In this document: in pieces, positions 1-10,500 of the stretch | Layout of the letters: every line of letters begins with the position of its first letter | Position numbering within the stretch: position 1 is the first letter of the stretch | NCBI GenBank assembly: GCA_027483175.1 | Contig: JAIXVE010000124.1 | Span: 1-40,152 of the forward strand | From: Verrucomicrobiaceae bacterium | GTDB lineage: Bacteria > Verrucomicrobiota > Verrucomicrobiia > Verrucomicrobiales > V1-33 | DNA: 40,152 nt | Direction of reading: 5' to 3' | The notes under the pieces: model-generated | The model's database searches: none | What the model saw: the letters and a program-made list of their open reading frames with translations, nothing else | What the model was told of the DNA's origin: nothing | Program-made: the position numbers and the translations under genes

Positions 1-3000
1 GCGTTGAAGATTTCGCCGCTGCCGAGAGCGATGAATTCGCCGTCGGTGCTGACGCGGATGGGGGCGACGGTGCTGATGTCGCCGTGGTAGGGGGATTCGC
101 CGCCGCCGGTGATGGAGCCGGAGAGGCTGAGGTTGTCGAAGTGGAGATCGTTAGGAGAGGTGCCGTCGCGGAAGTGATACATGCGGCGGCGGACGGGGTC
201 CCATGCATTTTCTGCGCCGGTGTAGGTGAAGGAGGAAGGAGAAGAGACGGTGGCGCCGGAGGCTGAGAGGATGCGGACGGTGCCGTCTGCGGAGGCGAAG
301 AGGAATTCGCCGGCGGAGGCGAGGCCGCGGGGTGCCCATGTGAGGGAGGCGAAGGGGGCTTCGGCCGGGGAGGGCTGGGTGAAGTCGAGCTGGCGGATGG
401 AGCTGGAGCCGTAGGCGGTGAAGAGCCGGTGGGAGAGCGGGGAGTAGGCGGCGGTGTTAGGGGCTCCGTTGAGGGGGAGGGACGTGTTGTAGGCCTTGAG
501 GGAAGTGGACCAGCGGAAGACGGAGAGGTTGGCCTTGTTGAGGAGGAGGAGATCGCCGTTTTTGTCGGCGAAGGCGTCGTCGACGGAGAAGGCGAGACCG
601 TTAGGATTGATGGGCTGGTCGGGAAGCGGGGCGTTGAGGGAGGCGAGCGGGACGGATTGGATGGAGAGGCCGCGGGGGTTGGCTCCGTCGACGTGGAAGA
701 CGATGGCGTCGGAGCCGTGGACGGCGACGCGGGTGCCGTTGGCGGAGGAGAGCGTGAAGGAACCGGCTTCGGTGAGCGTGCTGGTGAGGGCGGAGAGACG
801 GTTGCCGCGGAGGACGATGGGGATGTCCGAGCCGCGGAAGGCCATATCTTTGAAGGCAGCGCCGAGGGATTTCAGGTAGATGAGACCGTCGGTCGAGTAT
901 ACGGCTCCGGAGTCGTCGGCGACGCGGCCGCCGCGTGGGAAGACGAAGGTGCGGCTGGCGTTGGGGTAGTCGCCGTGGTAGGGGCTGTTGATGCTGCGGA
1001 TGAGTTTGCCGTCCGGGCCGACGTCGAGGAACTGGATGTCGGCGGGGGAGACGTCGAGACTGCGGGAGAAGGCGCGGTTGAGGAACGGGTCGACGCTGAT
1101 GCCTGACGGGGAGTAGCCGGTGGAGAAGGAGGCGAGGACGGTGCCGGAGGATTTGTCGAGGGTGGAGTAGCCGCTGCCGAAGGTGACGAGGACATTGCCG
1201 ATGGCGAAGAGACCGGTGATGGGCGAGGGGCCGGTGAAGAAGATGGAGCGGTTAGAGCCGTCGAGATTCCAGCGGATGAGGTCACGGCTTTCAGCGGCGT
1301 AGATGCCGGAATCGTCGATCCAGAGGCTGGTGGCGGCGGCGGACATGGGGATGGGATCGAGCCATGCGCGGGTGGTGAGGTCGTAGCGTTCGAGGCGGTC
1401 GGGGCCGCTGAAGGCGAAGAGGTAGGTGGTGCCGAACTGGTGGGCGATGCCTGTGAATTCGCCGCCGAGTTTGAGGGTGGAGAAGGTGGTGACGGTGGAG
1501 GTGGAAGAGCCGGTGGCGTTGGTGGCGCGGACGCGGAGGGAGTAGGCGGTGCCTGAGGAGAGACCGTTGAGGACGAAGGTGCGGACATTGAAGCCGACAT
1601 TGCCTGCGGTGAGCCATGTGCCGGCTGGGACGGAGGAACGGTCGACGGAGAAGGAGTTTTCGTTGGTGGAGTTATCGGTCCATGTGAGACGGGCGGACGT
1701 GGTGGTGATTTCCGAGACAGTTAGGGCGGAGGGGGCGGAGGGGGCGGCGGCGGCGGTGAGCGTGCGGCCGGTGACCTGGGCGGAGAGGTCGGCGTCGAAG
1801 GTGCCATTGAAGGCCTGGACGCGGTAGAAGTATGAGGTGTTAGCTGAGAGATTGTTGTCGGTGTAGGAAGTGGCGTTGGGGGCGAGACTGATGGCGGTGG
1901 TGGCTCCGCCAGCGGAGAGCGAGCGGAGGACGCGGAAGCCGGTTTCGTTGGTGGCGTTATCGGACCATGAGAGGGTGATGCTGTTGTGGAAGATGCGGGT
2001 GACGGCGAGGTTGTAGGGTTCGCCGGCGGGTTCGTCCGGTGAGGAGAGCGTGCGGGTGGTGACGGCGGGGGAAGGGTCGGAGACGAGGGTGTCGTTGAGG
2101 GCGAGGACGCGGAATTCGTAGGTGGTGTTAGCGGTCAGACCGGTGATGGAGCCGGTGGTGGTGTTGGCGGCGGTGGTAGCGCCCGGGGACCATGGGGCAA
2201 GACCGGTGGCGGGGCGGAAGTCGATGCGGAAGCCGGTTTCGTTGTCGGAGAGGTCGGGCCATGTGAGGGAGACCGAGTCGACGGAGCGGTTGGAGACGGC
2301 GGGTGTGCCTGGGGCGAGCGGTTTGGTGGGGGAGGTGAAGACGGTGGTTAAGGAATCGTCGAGGAGAGAGATTCGTGGTGTGCCGTCGATGGAGGTGATG
2401 ACGGCGAGGCCTGATGGGGAATTGAAGATGCGGACGGGTGTGCCGGTGAACTGGCGGACGATGGGGCCGGTGGAGAAGTTGGCTCCGGTCCATGTCTGGA
2501 GCTGGGTGAGCCCGCTGATGAGGCGGATGGTGACGAGGGTGGTGGCGTCTTTCCAGACCCCGTCGGCGATGGTGTTAGGAAGTGTGGTGACGCGGTTGAG
2601 GTTGTCGGCATTGAAGACGACCCCGCTGCCGATGATGACGCGGTTGCCGTCGGGGCTGATGAGGATGGGGGCGTAGAAGCTGTAATCGCCGTGGTAGGGG
2701 GATTCGGTGGTGCCGGTGAGTTTGCCGTCGGCGGCGATGGATTCGTAGATGAGGTCGTTGGGGGAGATGCCGTCGCGGAAGTGGTAGAGGCGGCGGCGGA
2801 CGGGGTCCCAGCGTTTGTGGGCGCTGGTGTAGCTTCCGACGGTGTCATTTAGGACGGTGCCGGTGGCGGAGTGGATCATGATGCGGCCGCCGCGTTCGGT
2901 GAAGGTCATGTCGCCGGCGGTGGCGAGGCCAGAGGCTTCGGACGGGAGATTGACGAAGAGGGCTTCCTGAGGGGAAGGGGAGTTGAGGTCGAGCTTGCGC

Positions 3001-4163
3001 AGCTGGGAGGCGTTGCCCGAGTAGAGGGAGTAGACGGTGTGGTTAGGAGCGGAGTAGGAGACGACGGCGGGGGCACCGGGGAGGGAGAGAGTGGGGAGGT
3101 ATTTGCGTTCGGCGGGGGACCAGCGGAAGAGGGCCATCTGGGCCTTGCTGTAGAGGTGGATGATGCCGTTTTTGTCGATGAAGGCGTCGTCGGCGGTGAA
3201 GGGGAGCCCGTTGGGATCGATGGTCTCGCCTGGGTTAGGGGCGTTGAGCTGAGTGAGCGGGACGATCTGGACGGTGGGGGCACCGGTGGTGGGGCGGAAG
3301 AGGAAGGCGTCGGAGGAGGTGACGGTGAGTTCTGCGGCTCCGGAGGGGACGGTGATGCGGCCGGCTTCGGTGAGGGTGTTGCGGAAGGCGATGAGGTCTG
3401 TGCCGCGGAGGACGATGGGGACATCGCCGTTCCAGTCGACGTCGGTGATGGATCCGCCGAAGGAGCCTGCGAAGATTAGACTGTCGGCGGTGTAGACGGT
3501 GCCTGAGGAGTCGACGACTTTTCGTTCGTCGGGGAAGACGAAGGTTTGATCGGCGCTTGGGTAGTTGCCGTGGTAGGGGCTGCCGGCTGGGCCTGTGATG
3601 GCACCGGCGGCGGTGTAGCTGGCGGTGAAGATGTCTGAGGGGCTGATGCCAGAGGTGCGGCCGTAGAGGCGGTTGAGGCCTGGGGCGTGGGAGGCACCGT
3701 ACAAGGAGTTGGTCGGGCTTTCACTTGTGGTGATGACGGTGCCGGTGCCGCGGCTGATGGTGGTGATTCTGCCGCTGGAGCCGGAGGAGTGGACGGCGAT
3801 GAGGAGGGAGCCGTCGATGAAGAGGTGAGCGATGGCGGAGTTGGCGGAGCCGGAGGCGACTTCGCTGGCCCATGAGGTATTGTAGCGGTAGATGGAGGTG
3901 CCGTAGGCTACAACGTTGCCGAGGCCGTCACCGGTGAAAGCGGTCGCTCCGGAGCGAGGGAGGGTGATGGCGGTGAGCCATGTTCTGGTGGTGAGGTTGT
4001 AGCGCTGGATGGAGTTGCCGTAGAGGAAGCGGACCTCGTTGCCGACGCGCTGGGATTGGATCCATGGGGTCTGGGCTCCGGAGAGGGTGGGTATGAGGAG
4101 GAGAAGGAGGATGAGCCAGCGTCGGAGGAGGCTGAATGCGGATGGGTGGGCAGGTTGGCTCAT
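1..4163 (-). CDS. Giant secreted protein: two homologous ~550-aa halves separated by three FN3 domains (gene A; 3' end outside window)
   Basis: The frame is open from an ATG at 4163 to the left edge with no stop (1387 full codons), so the C-terminus is missing. Residues 1-30 form a signal peptide (LRRWLILLLLLIPTLSGA, then Q). Residues ~31-600 are a repetitive beta-rich half with short Trp/Tyr/Gly-Asp strands, probably propeller-like. Three fibronectin type III domains follow at ~610-705, 710-800 and 805-895, each with the SLTW/ARLTW, NETGF and YxFRV-type signatures. From ~900 the first half is repeated: DPVRRR(L/M)YHFRDG, SPYHGD, PNGL(P/A)F and DDAF(I/A)DKNG occur in both halves in the same order. 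Codons end almost always in C. The family is not named here; a secreted or surface adhesin-like role is only inference. The first ~75 codons have a close duplicate at 15478-15741. Confidence 0.85.
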   Translation of the reverse strand, partial: MSQPAHPSAFSLLRRWLILLLLLIPTLSGAQTPWIQSQRVGNEVRFLYGNSIQRYNLTTRTWLTAITLPRSGATAFTGDGLGNVVAYGTSIYRYNTSWASEVASGSANSAIAHLFIDGSLLIAVHSSGSSGRITTISRGTGTVITTSESPTNSLYGASHAPGLNRLYGRTSGISPSDIFTASYTAAGAITGPAGSPYHGNYPSADQTFVFPDERKVVDSSGTVYTADSLIFAGSFGGSITDVDWNGDVPIVLRGTDLIAFRNTLTEAGRITVPSGAAELTVTSSDAFLFRPTTGAPTVQIVPLTQLNAPNPGETIDPNGLPFTADDAFIDKNGIIHLYSKAQMALFRWSPAERKYLPTLSLPGAPAVVSYSAPNHTVYSLYSGNASQLRKLDLNSPSPQEALFVNLPSEASGLATAGDMTFTERGGRIMIHSATGTVLNDTVGSYTSAHKRWDPVRRRLYHFRDGISPNDLIYESIAADGKLTGTTESPYHGDYSFYAPILISPDGNRVIIGSGVVFNADNLNRVTTLPNTIADGVWKDATTLVTIRLISGLTQLQTWTGANFSTGPIVRQFTGTPVRIFNSPSGLAVITSIDGTPRISLLDDSLTTVFTSPTKPLAPGTPAVSNRSVDSVSLTWPDLSDNETGFRIDFRPATGLAPWSPGATTAANTTTGSITGLTANTTYEFRVLALNDTLVSDPSPAVTTRTLSSPDEPAGEPYNLAVTRIFHNSITLSWSDNATNETGFRVLRSLSAGGATTAISLAPNATSYTDNNLSANTSYFYRVQAFNGTFDADLSAQVTGRTLTAAAAPSAPSALTVSEITTTSARLTWTDNSTNENSFSVDRSSVPAGTWLTAGNVGFNVRTFVLNGLSSGTAYSLRVRATNATGSSTSTVTTFSTLKLGGEFTGIAHQFGTTYLFAFSGPDRLERYDLTTRAWLDPIPMSAAATSLWIDDSGIYAAESRDLIRWNLDGSNRSIFFTGPSPITGLFAIGNVLVTFGSGYSTLDKSSGTVLASFSTGYSPSGISVDPFLNRAFSRSLDVSPADIQFLDVGPDGKLIRSINSPYHGDYPNASRTFVFPRGGRVADDSGAVYSTDGLIYLKSLGAAFKDMAFRGSDIPIVLRGNRLSALTSTLTEAGSFTLSSANGTRVAVHGSDAIVFHVDGANPRGLSIQSVPLASLNAPLPDQPINPNGLAFSVDDAFADKNGDLLLLNKANLSVFRWSTSLKAYNTSLPLNGAPNTAAYSPLSHRLFTAYGSSSIRQLDFTQPSPAEAPFASLTWAPRGLASAGEFLFASADGTVRILSASGATVSSPSSFTYTGAENAWDPVRRRMYHFRDGTSPNDLHFDNLSLSGSITGGGESPYHGDISTVAPIRVSTDGEFIALGSGEIFN

Positions 4164-4207
4164 GAGATCAGGCGATTGAGCCGAGCCTCGCGCGGGGAGC
4201 GCTCGCT

Positions 4208-4219
4208 ACAATCGCGAAG
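4208..4219. repeat. 12-bp sequence shared by the leaders of gene A and fragment B
   Basis: ACAATCGCGAAG lies 45 bp upstream of the gene A start and recurs exactly at 15805-15816, 64 bp upstream of the start of the truncated copy. Its core TCGCGA is palindromic. It could be a conserved operator or simply a remnant of the duplicated leader; the sequence alone does not separate these. Confidence 0.4.
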
Positions 4220-4347
4220 GCTAGTCGATTGACGGGGCGGCGACGGCTGGGCGCAGGGGTGCGGCCGGCGGCGTGGGCCGGTGAGTCGCAGGGTCTGCGG
4301 AGGCAGCGATCAGGAGACGGCGAGTGGTCGGTGGTGCAGGGGAGGCA

Positions 4348-4506
4348 GTCGCTGGAGTTGTAGAGCGAGGCGTTGGCGGGGAGACCGGCGACTTGGATTT
4401 CGAAGCGGCCGGTGTGGGGTGGGCCGACGTTGCGGATGGTGACGCGTTGTTCCCGGAGACCGGTCTGGCGGTTGAGGATTTGGGGGCCTGAGTGGTGACG
4501 GAGGCA
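4348..4506 (-). pseudogene. Orphan C-terminal-type domain fragment, remnant of a secreted protein
   Basis: Read on the minus strand from 4500, an ATG-less frame encodes a domain beginning SGPQILNRQTGLREQRVTI and continuing through VAGLPANASLYNSSD near 4348. I recognise the NxQTGLxEQxVT ... GLPA ... YN pattern from the C-terminal region of large secreted verrucomicrobial proteins; this is recalled, not searched. A TGA at 4507-4509 closes the frame upstream and no start is available, so it is a remnant rather than a gene. Downstream of ~4348 the open frame continues to about 4174 without recognisable content. It lies directly downstream of the RHS gene in the same orientation, and its composition is native-like (the line at 4261 has 31 G against 15 C). 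The rest of 4164-4347 shows nothing else I can name. Confidence 0.5.
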
Positions 4507-4525
4507 TCATGGCCGCGACCGACTC

Positions 4526-4566
4526 AATCATATCGGCCATAGGTTTCCACTATGGCCGACATGATT
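4526..4566 (-). terminator. Long stem-loop 19 bp after the RHS stop codon
   Basis: Two 17-nt arms (AATCATATCGGCCATAG at 4526-4542 and its near-complement at 4550-4566) pair at 16 of 17 positions around a 7-nt loop. On the minus strand the hairpin starts shortly after the RHS stop (TAG at 4585-4587). There is no following T-tract, so intrinsic termination is uncertain; it could act as an mRNA 3'-end stabiliser or be a boundary scar of the island. Confidence 0.5.
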
Positions 4567-4584
4567 CGGGGCGTGGCCTCGAAA

Positions 4585-7500
4585 CTACTTGGCAACGCTC
4601 AGCCGCAGGAACTTCCTTGAGGGCAAAGCAACTGCGGATGTTTCGGAAACGGAAACCGAGCCGTCAGGTTCTTCGCTTACGGCAAATCCCGGAGCGGCGA
4701 TCCATGGTCCATTGCCCGTTTTTGTTGCAACGTTGGTCCACGGGAAGCCAAACAAACGGACAGCCGATTCGACTCGCAGTGTCAAATCGACGGCACTGAC
4801 GTTGCGCCTGAAGGTGAACGCCACCCGGTTGCCTGAAAGTGATGCTTTGGGAAGCGAAGCAATGGAGCCGCTATTTGGCGATGAATTCAGCGCGTACTCC
4901 ATCAGGTTTGTGATGCCGTCATTGTCAGGATCGGCAATCGGGCCACTGACTGAATCCAACTGAACATCTGACTCAGTAAACTGCTGCCGTCTCCAGATCT
5001 CATATGGAGTCATCGGCAGCACGATCAGACGGAAGACGGCGACACCGCCCCAGAGATTGTCATTGCTCTTTGCTTTGACCTGGAAGGTATGCGTTCCCGG
5101 GGTCACGTTATTCCAAGTGGCTGAGGCGGACGTGGTGTTGATGGTATCAGCTGGAGCAGCATCAAGGGCGTAGCTGTATCCGGCGATGCCGCTGTCACTT
5201 TCAGGAGCCCCCCAGGTGAATCTGTGATTCAGATTGTAGGTCGCCACGCCATCTGTGGCACGGTCGCTATCCAGCGCCTTAGGCGCTCCGGGTGCGACGG
5301 TGGATGTTTCAGCAGTGCCAACGGCGCGACCGATCGAATCATAATTGAACGTAATCGGGGCTGCTCCAGGTGGAGTCAGGCTTGCGAGTTGACCGAAACG
5401 GGTGCGAGTCATGGACGTGACCCGATCTGCAGCGCCGGGCACCTTCTCGATGACTTTCAGGATGTCGCCGGTCGCGGGGTCCCGCTCGTAGCTGGTCACG
5501 CGGCCCAGAATGTCCGTGGTGCTGTTCAGCCACCCTTTCGCTGGATCGTAGCCATAGAAAATCGAGCCTGAGGGTGTCTTGACTTCGATGACGCGGTCAA
5601 AGTCATCGAAAATATACTCGATTTCGCTGCTCAGTCGTGGGTCCGTTATCTTCCAGAGCCTTCCAAGCGAATCATACTTATAACCGATCATCACACCGGT
5701 GGCATCGGTCACGCTCGTCACGCGGTCCAGGGCGTCCCTGCCAAAGGTCGAGACAGTCTTGCCGAGCGGATTTGTGATGGTCCGCAAGGCTCCCGAAGCT
5801 GCGTAGCCGTAAACCGTGTCGACGTTGACACCGTTGAGTTTCGAACGAGCCCGCTGGACGCGCTTGTTTGCGTCGTAGATCACCTCGGAGACGGCACCGG
5901 AAGGATCAGTCAAGGTGCGAAGTTGTTTCGTCGCAGGGTCGTAGGTGGCGGTCACGTCCTGGGCTCCAACATTGCCGGGATCGACAATCCTGGTGGGTTG
6001 ACCCAGTTCGTTGCGTTCGATCTTGATCGTTGGCCTGCCTGCGATGGGCAGATTGATCGCATTGGGTGCCAACGAATCGGCGTCGTAGCCGAAAGATGTC
6101 GTGGCTCCAGTGGCGTCCTTGGCCATCAAGACACGGCCCGCACGGTCCATCTGTTTGGTAGTTGGCTGGAAGGCAGGATCGGCGATCAAAGGATCGCTTG
6201 TCGTCGTGGTCCGGACCGTTCCGGTGGCGTCCTGAGTGAATCTGCTGTTTGCTGTATTCCCACGAGCGTCCATGGCGACCCCCTGACGGCCCTTCAGATC
6301 GGGCTGCGTCTGGAAAGCGTCCAGCCCGTTGAAGCGAGTCTTCCGGTTGAGCTGGCAGTTGGCGTTGTAAGAATATTGGACATAAGCACCGCTGCGCACA
6401 TGGGTGGCGCGGTAGAGGCAGCCGTCAGGCGTGTAGGTGTAGTTGACCTGCTCTGACGCAGGTCCTACCACGCTCACCAACTTGGCGTTGGCATCATAGT
6501 TGAGCGTGAGCACCTGTGAGGCGGAATCGGTGATCGTCTTCAGCGCTCCTGTAGTGTCGTAGGCATAAGTTTGAGTCTTGGCATTCTTGTCCTTGGTGGT
6601 CAGGAGACGGCCTTGAAAATCAAAGGTCATTTCCGCCCCATCAGCGGTCGTCAGCTTGTAGTCACGCGTCGTGTCAGTCAACTGCGTGAGGGTGGCTCCG
6701 CTCTGCCGTTGCCCAGAAGTGAAGGTGGGAACTCCGTTGGAATCCAGACCTGAGAGACTGATCACGGTGTTGCCAATGTTGTCCACTCCATAGCTCAGTT
6801 GCAGGGACGAGTTGAAATCCAAGGCACCGCCGCTGCGGAGGTCCACCACCCGCACGCCACCGCTGCGGAGGCGGGTGTCCCTGTTGAGATCCCTATACAC
6901 AGGCTGCCCAGCATGGATCATGAAGCCATTATCGTCATACCAGGATGGACGTTGGAATTCGAGGACAAACGGCGTCACGCGCCAGCCTGGGCCGAGGTTG
7001 GATTTACCCAGCCATGAGCTTTGGTAGAAACGCACGAACTGCAGAGGCAGCGCACCTGGGCTGGCAAAGCTCAGGTCCACTTCGGCGAGGTCCATGGCAC
7101 CGTCCTGCGGTTCGGCGTTGACGCTGGTGGCCACCGCTTTCAGATTTCCCTCGACGGTGTTCGCGGTAAAGACCTGTTCTTTGAGGTCGCCGCCAGCATT
7201 GCCGGCCATATCCGGGCGGCTGCTTTGCACTACGTCGGCCACACTTTTCGCGCTGGCCGAGGGCACATAGGCATTGGGTTTGTTCACCTGCACGCCACCG
7301 TAGATGACCAGTCCCGCTTGGGTGTTGTAGGCAGTCGGGGTGCTCTTGGGCGAGTAGGCATACGGGGGCTGCCAGGAATTGAGCCACCACATGTCCACGG
7401 GCACATTGTTGTCGCGGAAGAAACGGGCCAGTGATACAGCCCGCATCACATCGCGCAGCTGGTCGAAGATCTTGACGTTGATGATGGCCGTGCCGGTCGG

Positions 7501-10500
7501 GTCGTTGTAGTCCACGCACGGGAAGGTCAGGTTCGCGAAAGCGTCGTAGTTTGCCGTCAGATGATCGGCAAAGGCCTTGGCCTCCGGTGGCTGGGGAAGG
7601 CCGACGAGGAAGGACTCCGTGTTGCAGGCCACGCTGGCGGAATCGAAGACGATGCTCGCCCGGGCAGTTACAGGATCGACGTGACGTTTCAAGGTCATTT
7701 CCTTAGGGGTAAACCACAGGCGGATGTTGCCGCCTGTGCCACCACTTGCGTTCTGGCGCTCGATCATGTTTTGGTAGCCTGCAATGGGCACCGTCCCGCT
7801 GTTGTAGCTGGCACCTGTAAGGTTGTCTTTGCCCACGCTCAGGCACTTCATCACCCTATCCGCTTCGAGCATAACCCAACCAACACTTGTACCTTCAATG
7901 CGTCCGCCAAACTTACGGTGTTGCTTGGCGGGATACACCTGCACCCTATTAACGATGTAGTTTCTGGAGGATGCGTTATTCATGGTGAACTGGGTGAACG
8001 AGTCGAGTCCATAGTCGGTCCAGCGGCGCGAACCTCCGCGTGTGAGAACGCCTCGTTGCCAAGGTGCTGTATCGAGCGTTACTCCGGTGGGCGGTGGGTT
8101 TACCCACGAGTTAAACACCATCCACATGCCAGTTAAGTGATCGAATCTAGGGCCCGGCTCACAATTGAATCGGGCTGTCCAAGTGAAATCCGTGCCGTTC
8201 CAGGTGGCATCTACGGTAACATCTACTGTTGTGTCTTCATTGGGCCAAATGGGATTGTAGCGTATGAAAAAACCACCCTTTTCTCCGATCTCGAACACAC
8301 CGTTGCCGTTGCCGAAGTCGGTCCACTGGGTGTAGGCGGAAGCGGGTGGGTCGAGTGTGACGAAGGGCGGAACGGCGGAGCCATAGACGGCCTGAAGCGC
8401 GGTGTACAGGTAGTCGAGATTGATGTCCTTCACCGCCGCCGAGCCTTCGGTGCCGAGAAAGACGAATTGGCCGGTGACGGGGTCATAGACGGCTCCGCGG
8501 AGGTCGCTGAGGTTTGATCCGACTAGGGTGGCGGCTTTGTCGAGGAGGACGCCACCGACAGGCGCTGAAGCGAGCATCGAGCCAGTGCTGAACAATGGAT
8601 TTCCGAAGTCGCTAATCATGCTGCCTGTCTTTTTCGGAGAAAAATAACTGGCTGTATTTAATGTTGCATCGATAAGCTTGTTTAAGTCAATTGATGCGTT
8701 TATCTCCCAGCTTGAGATCGGTGAAAAAGGCCGGGCATATTTGAGCTCAAGTTTCCCTTGAGCTTTATCGGATGAAAACATATTGCCTCCACTTGAAGAA
8801 AGAACTTTGCTGTCACCAATAGAAAATTCGGGCCCTAGTGTTGTTTTGCCAGATGCATATGTTAACGCCCCCGATGCTTTGCCGGTCCCTGCTACAGCGT
8901 AATCGCCGCCCCAATTTAGCTTGAATTCCGCGCCCCCTTCTGCGGAAAACTTTGCGGCTGCCTTCGATATACCGGTTTCCAACTCGATCTTCGGGCCGAA
9001 ACGACCCGCTACACCATTTGCGCCGATTGATATGTCCGCGATGCTCGCCTCAATCCCAACCCCAACCGAGCCTTTTGTTCCATACTGTTCCGCAACCTTG
9101 AGCCCCAGTATCAATTTTGCATTGAAGTCCCCAACATCTAGCCATTGATCTATTAGGGATGGTGAAGTGCCGTTGGGGTCGATTTTCGAAAGGGGGTTAG
9201 AATCCGCATATTGATATTGATTGAATGCGCCAACAACTCCAAGAGGATCTTTCGAGATAAATGATCCAGTTTCAGGGTCGTAGAATCTAGCGCGCATGAA
9301 ATAGAGATCGGTGCCATGTTGTATATTAACGGTAGCAAACTGGGCTCCGGCTTTAGCGGAAGCCTCTTGTCCGAATGAATCGAATCGGAAGGAGCTTCTT
9401 GAATCTCCATGAGAATTTGTTATAAACGGAGCGCTGCCAAGTCGATCCTCTAAAGGAATTCTGATTTCAGAATCCCTGCTGACGAGTTTGGAGCCGCCGA
9501 AAGTTGAAGTTGCAACAATGGCCCCGCTTTTGTCTCGTTCTTCTACAGCATCATAGAAGGCAAGTGAGGGGTTGTTGATAAAAGTGGTTTTTGTGCCATT
9601 CACGTCGCTTGATATGCGCTGATTGGAGCCGTCATACTCAAGTGTAACGGAGTTGATGCCATCATTGTAGCTCACCATCAAATTCCGCTCATCATAAGAG
9701 TAGTTGGTTGTCTTTTCAGGTGTGATCTTCTGGATGCGATTGCCGGCACTGTCATATCGGAATTCTGCGATCGTTGCCCCCGTTTGGTCGGTGACTTTCA
9801 GCAGGCGGTTTTCATTCCCGTAAGCGTAGCTCCGAACTTCCGTGACAACGTTATTGACCTTGGTGGTTTGCGTCAGGCGGTTGCCGTTCGGATCATAAGA
9901 GTAGATGACGGTCTTATCGTTGGCATCGATCACTCCGTCGTCGGCATAAATGACCTGGTTCAGCCGGTCGAACCGATCATACCCAAATCCTTCACGACGA
10001 ATGACGTTCCCTGGGAGTGTCGTGCGAAGTTCCGTGGCCTTGCCCGCGGCATCGAGGGTGTAGAAGAATTCCGCCATGAGCGCGGATCCCGTTGTTCTCT
10101 GATGGCGAATGGTCGTGAGCTGTCCCGCGCCATTGTAAAAATACACGGTCTCGATGCCATTCGGGCGGGTCAGCTTCGTGAGCTGGCCTGTTGCTGGATT
10201 GTAGGTGTAGGTAAATAGGAGACTGTGGGTGACGTTGTTGACCGTCTTCATGCGTCCGGCATCGTCATACGAGTACTCCACCCGCTCGCCACCGGGATAG
10301 ACTACTGCGGTGCGAAGCCCGGCAATATTGAATTCATAGGACAGCTTGAGGTCGTCGCCATCGCCCTTGGTCGCGTTCTTCGATTTGATGACGGCGGTGA
10401 GGCGGCTGAGTTCGTCCCACTCATAGAAAGTGGAGCCAGTGTAATCCGTCATGCTGGTGTTGCGCCCGAGTACATCATACGAAAAGTCGACCACCGCGCC

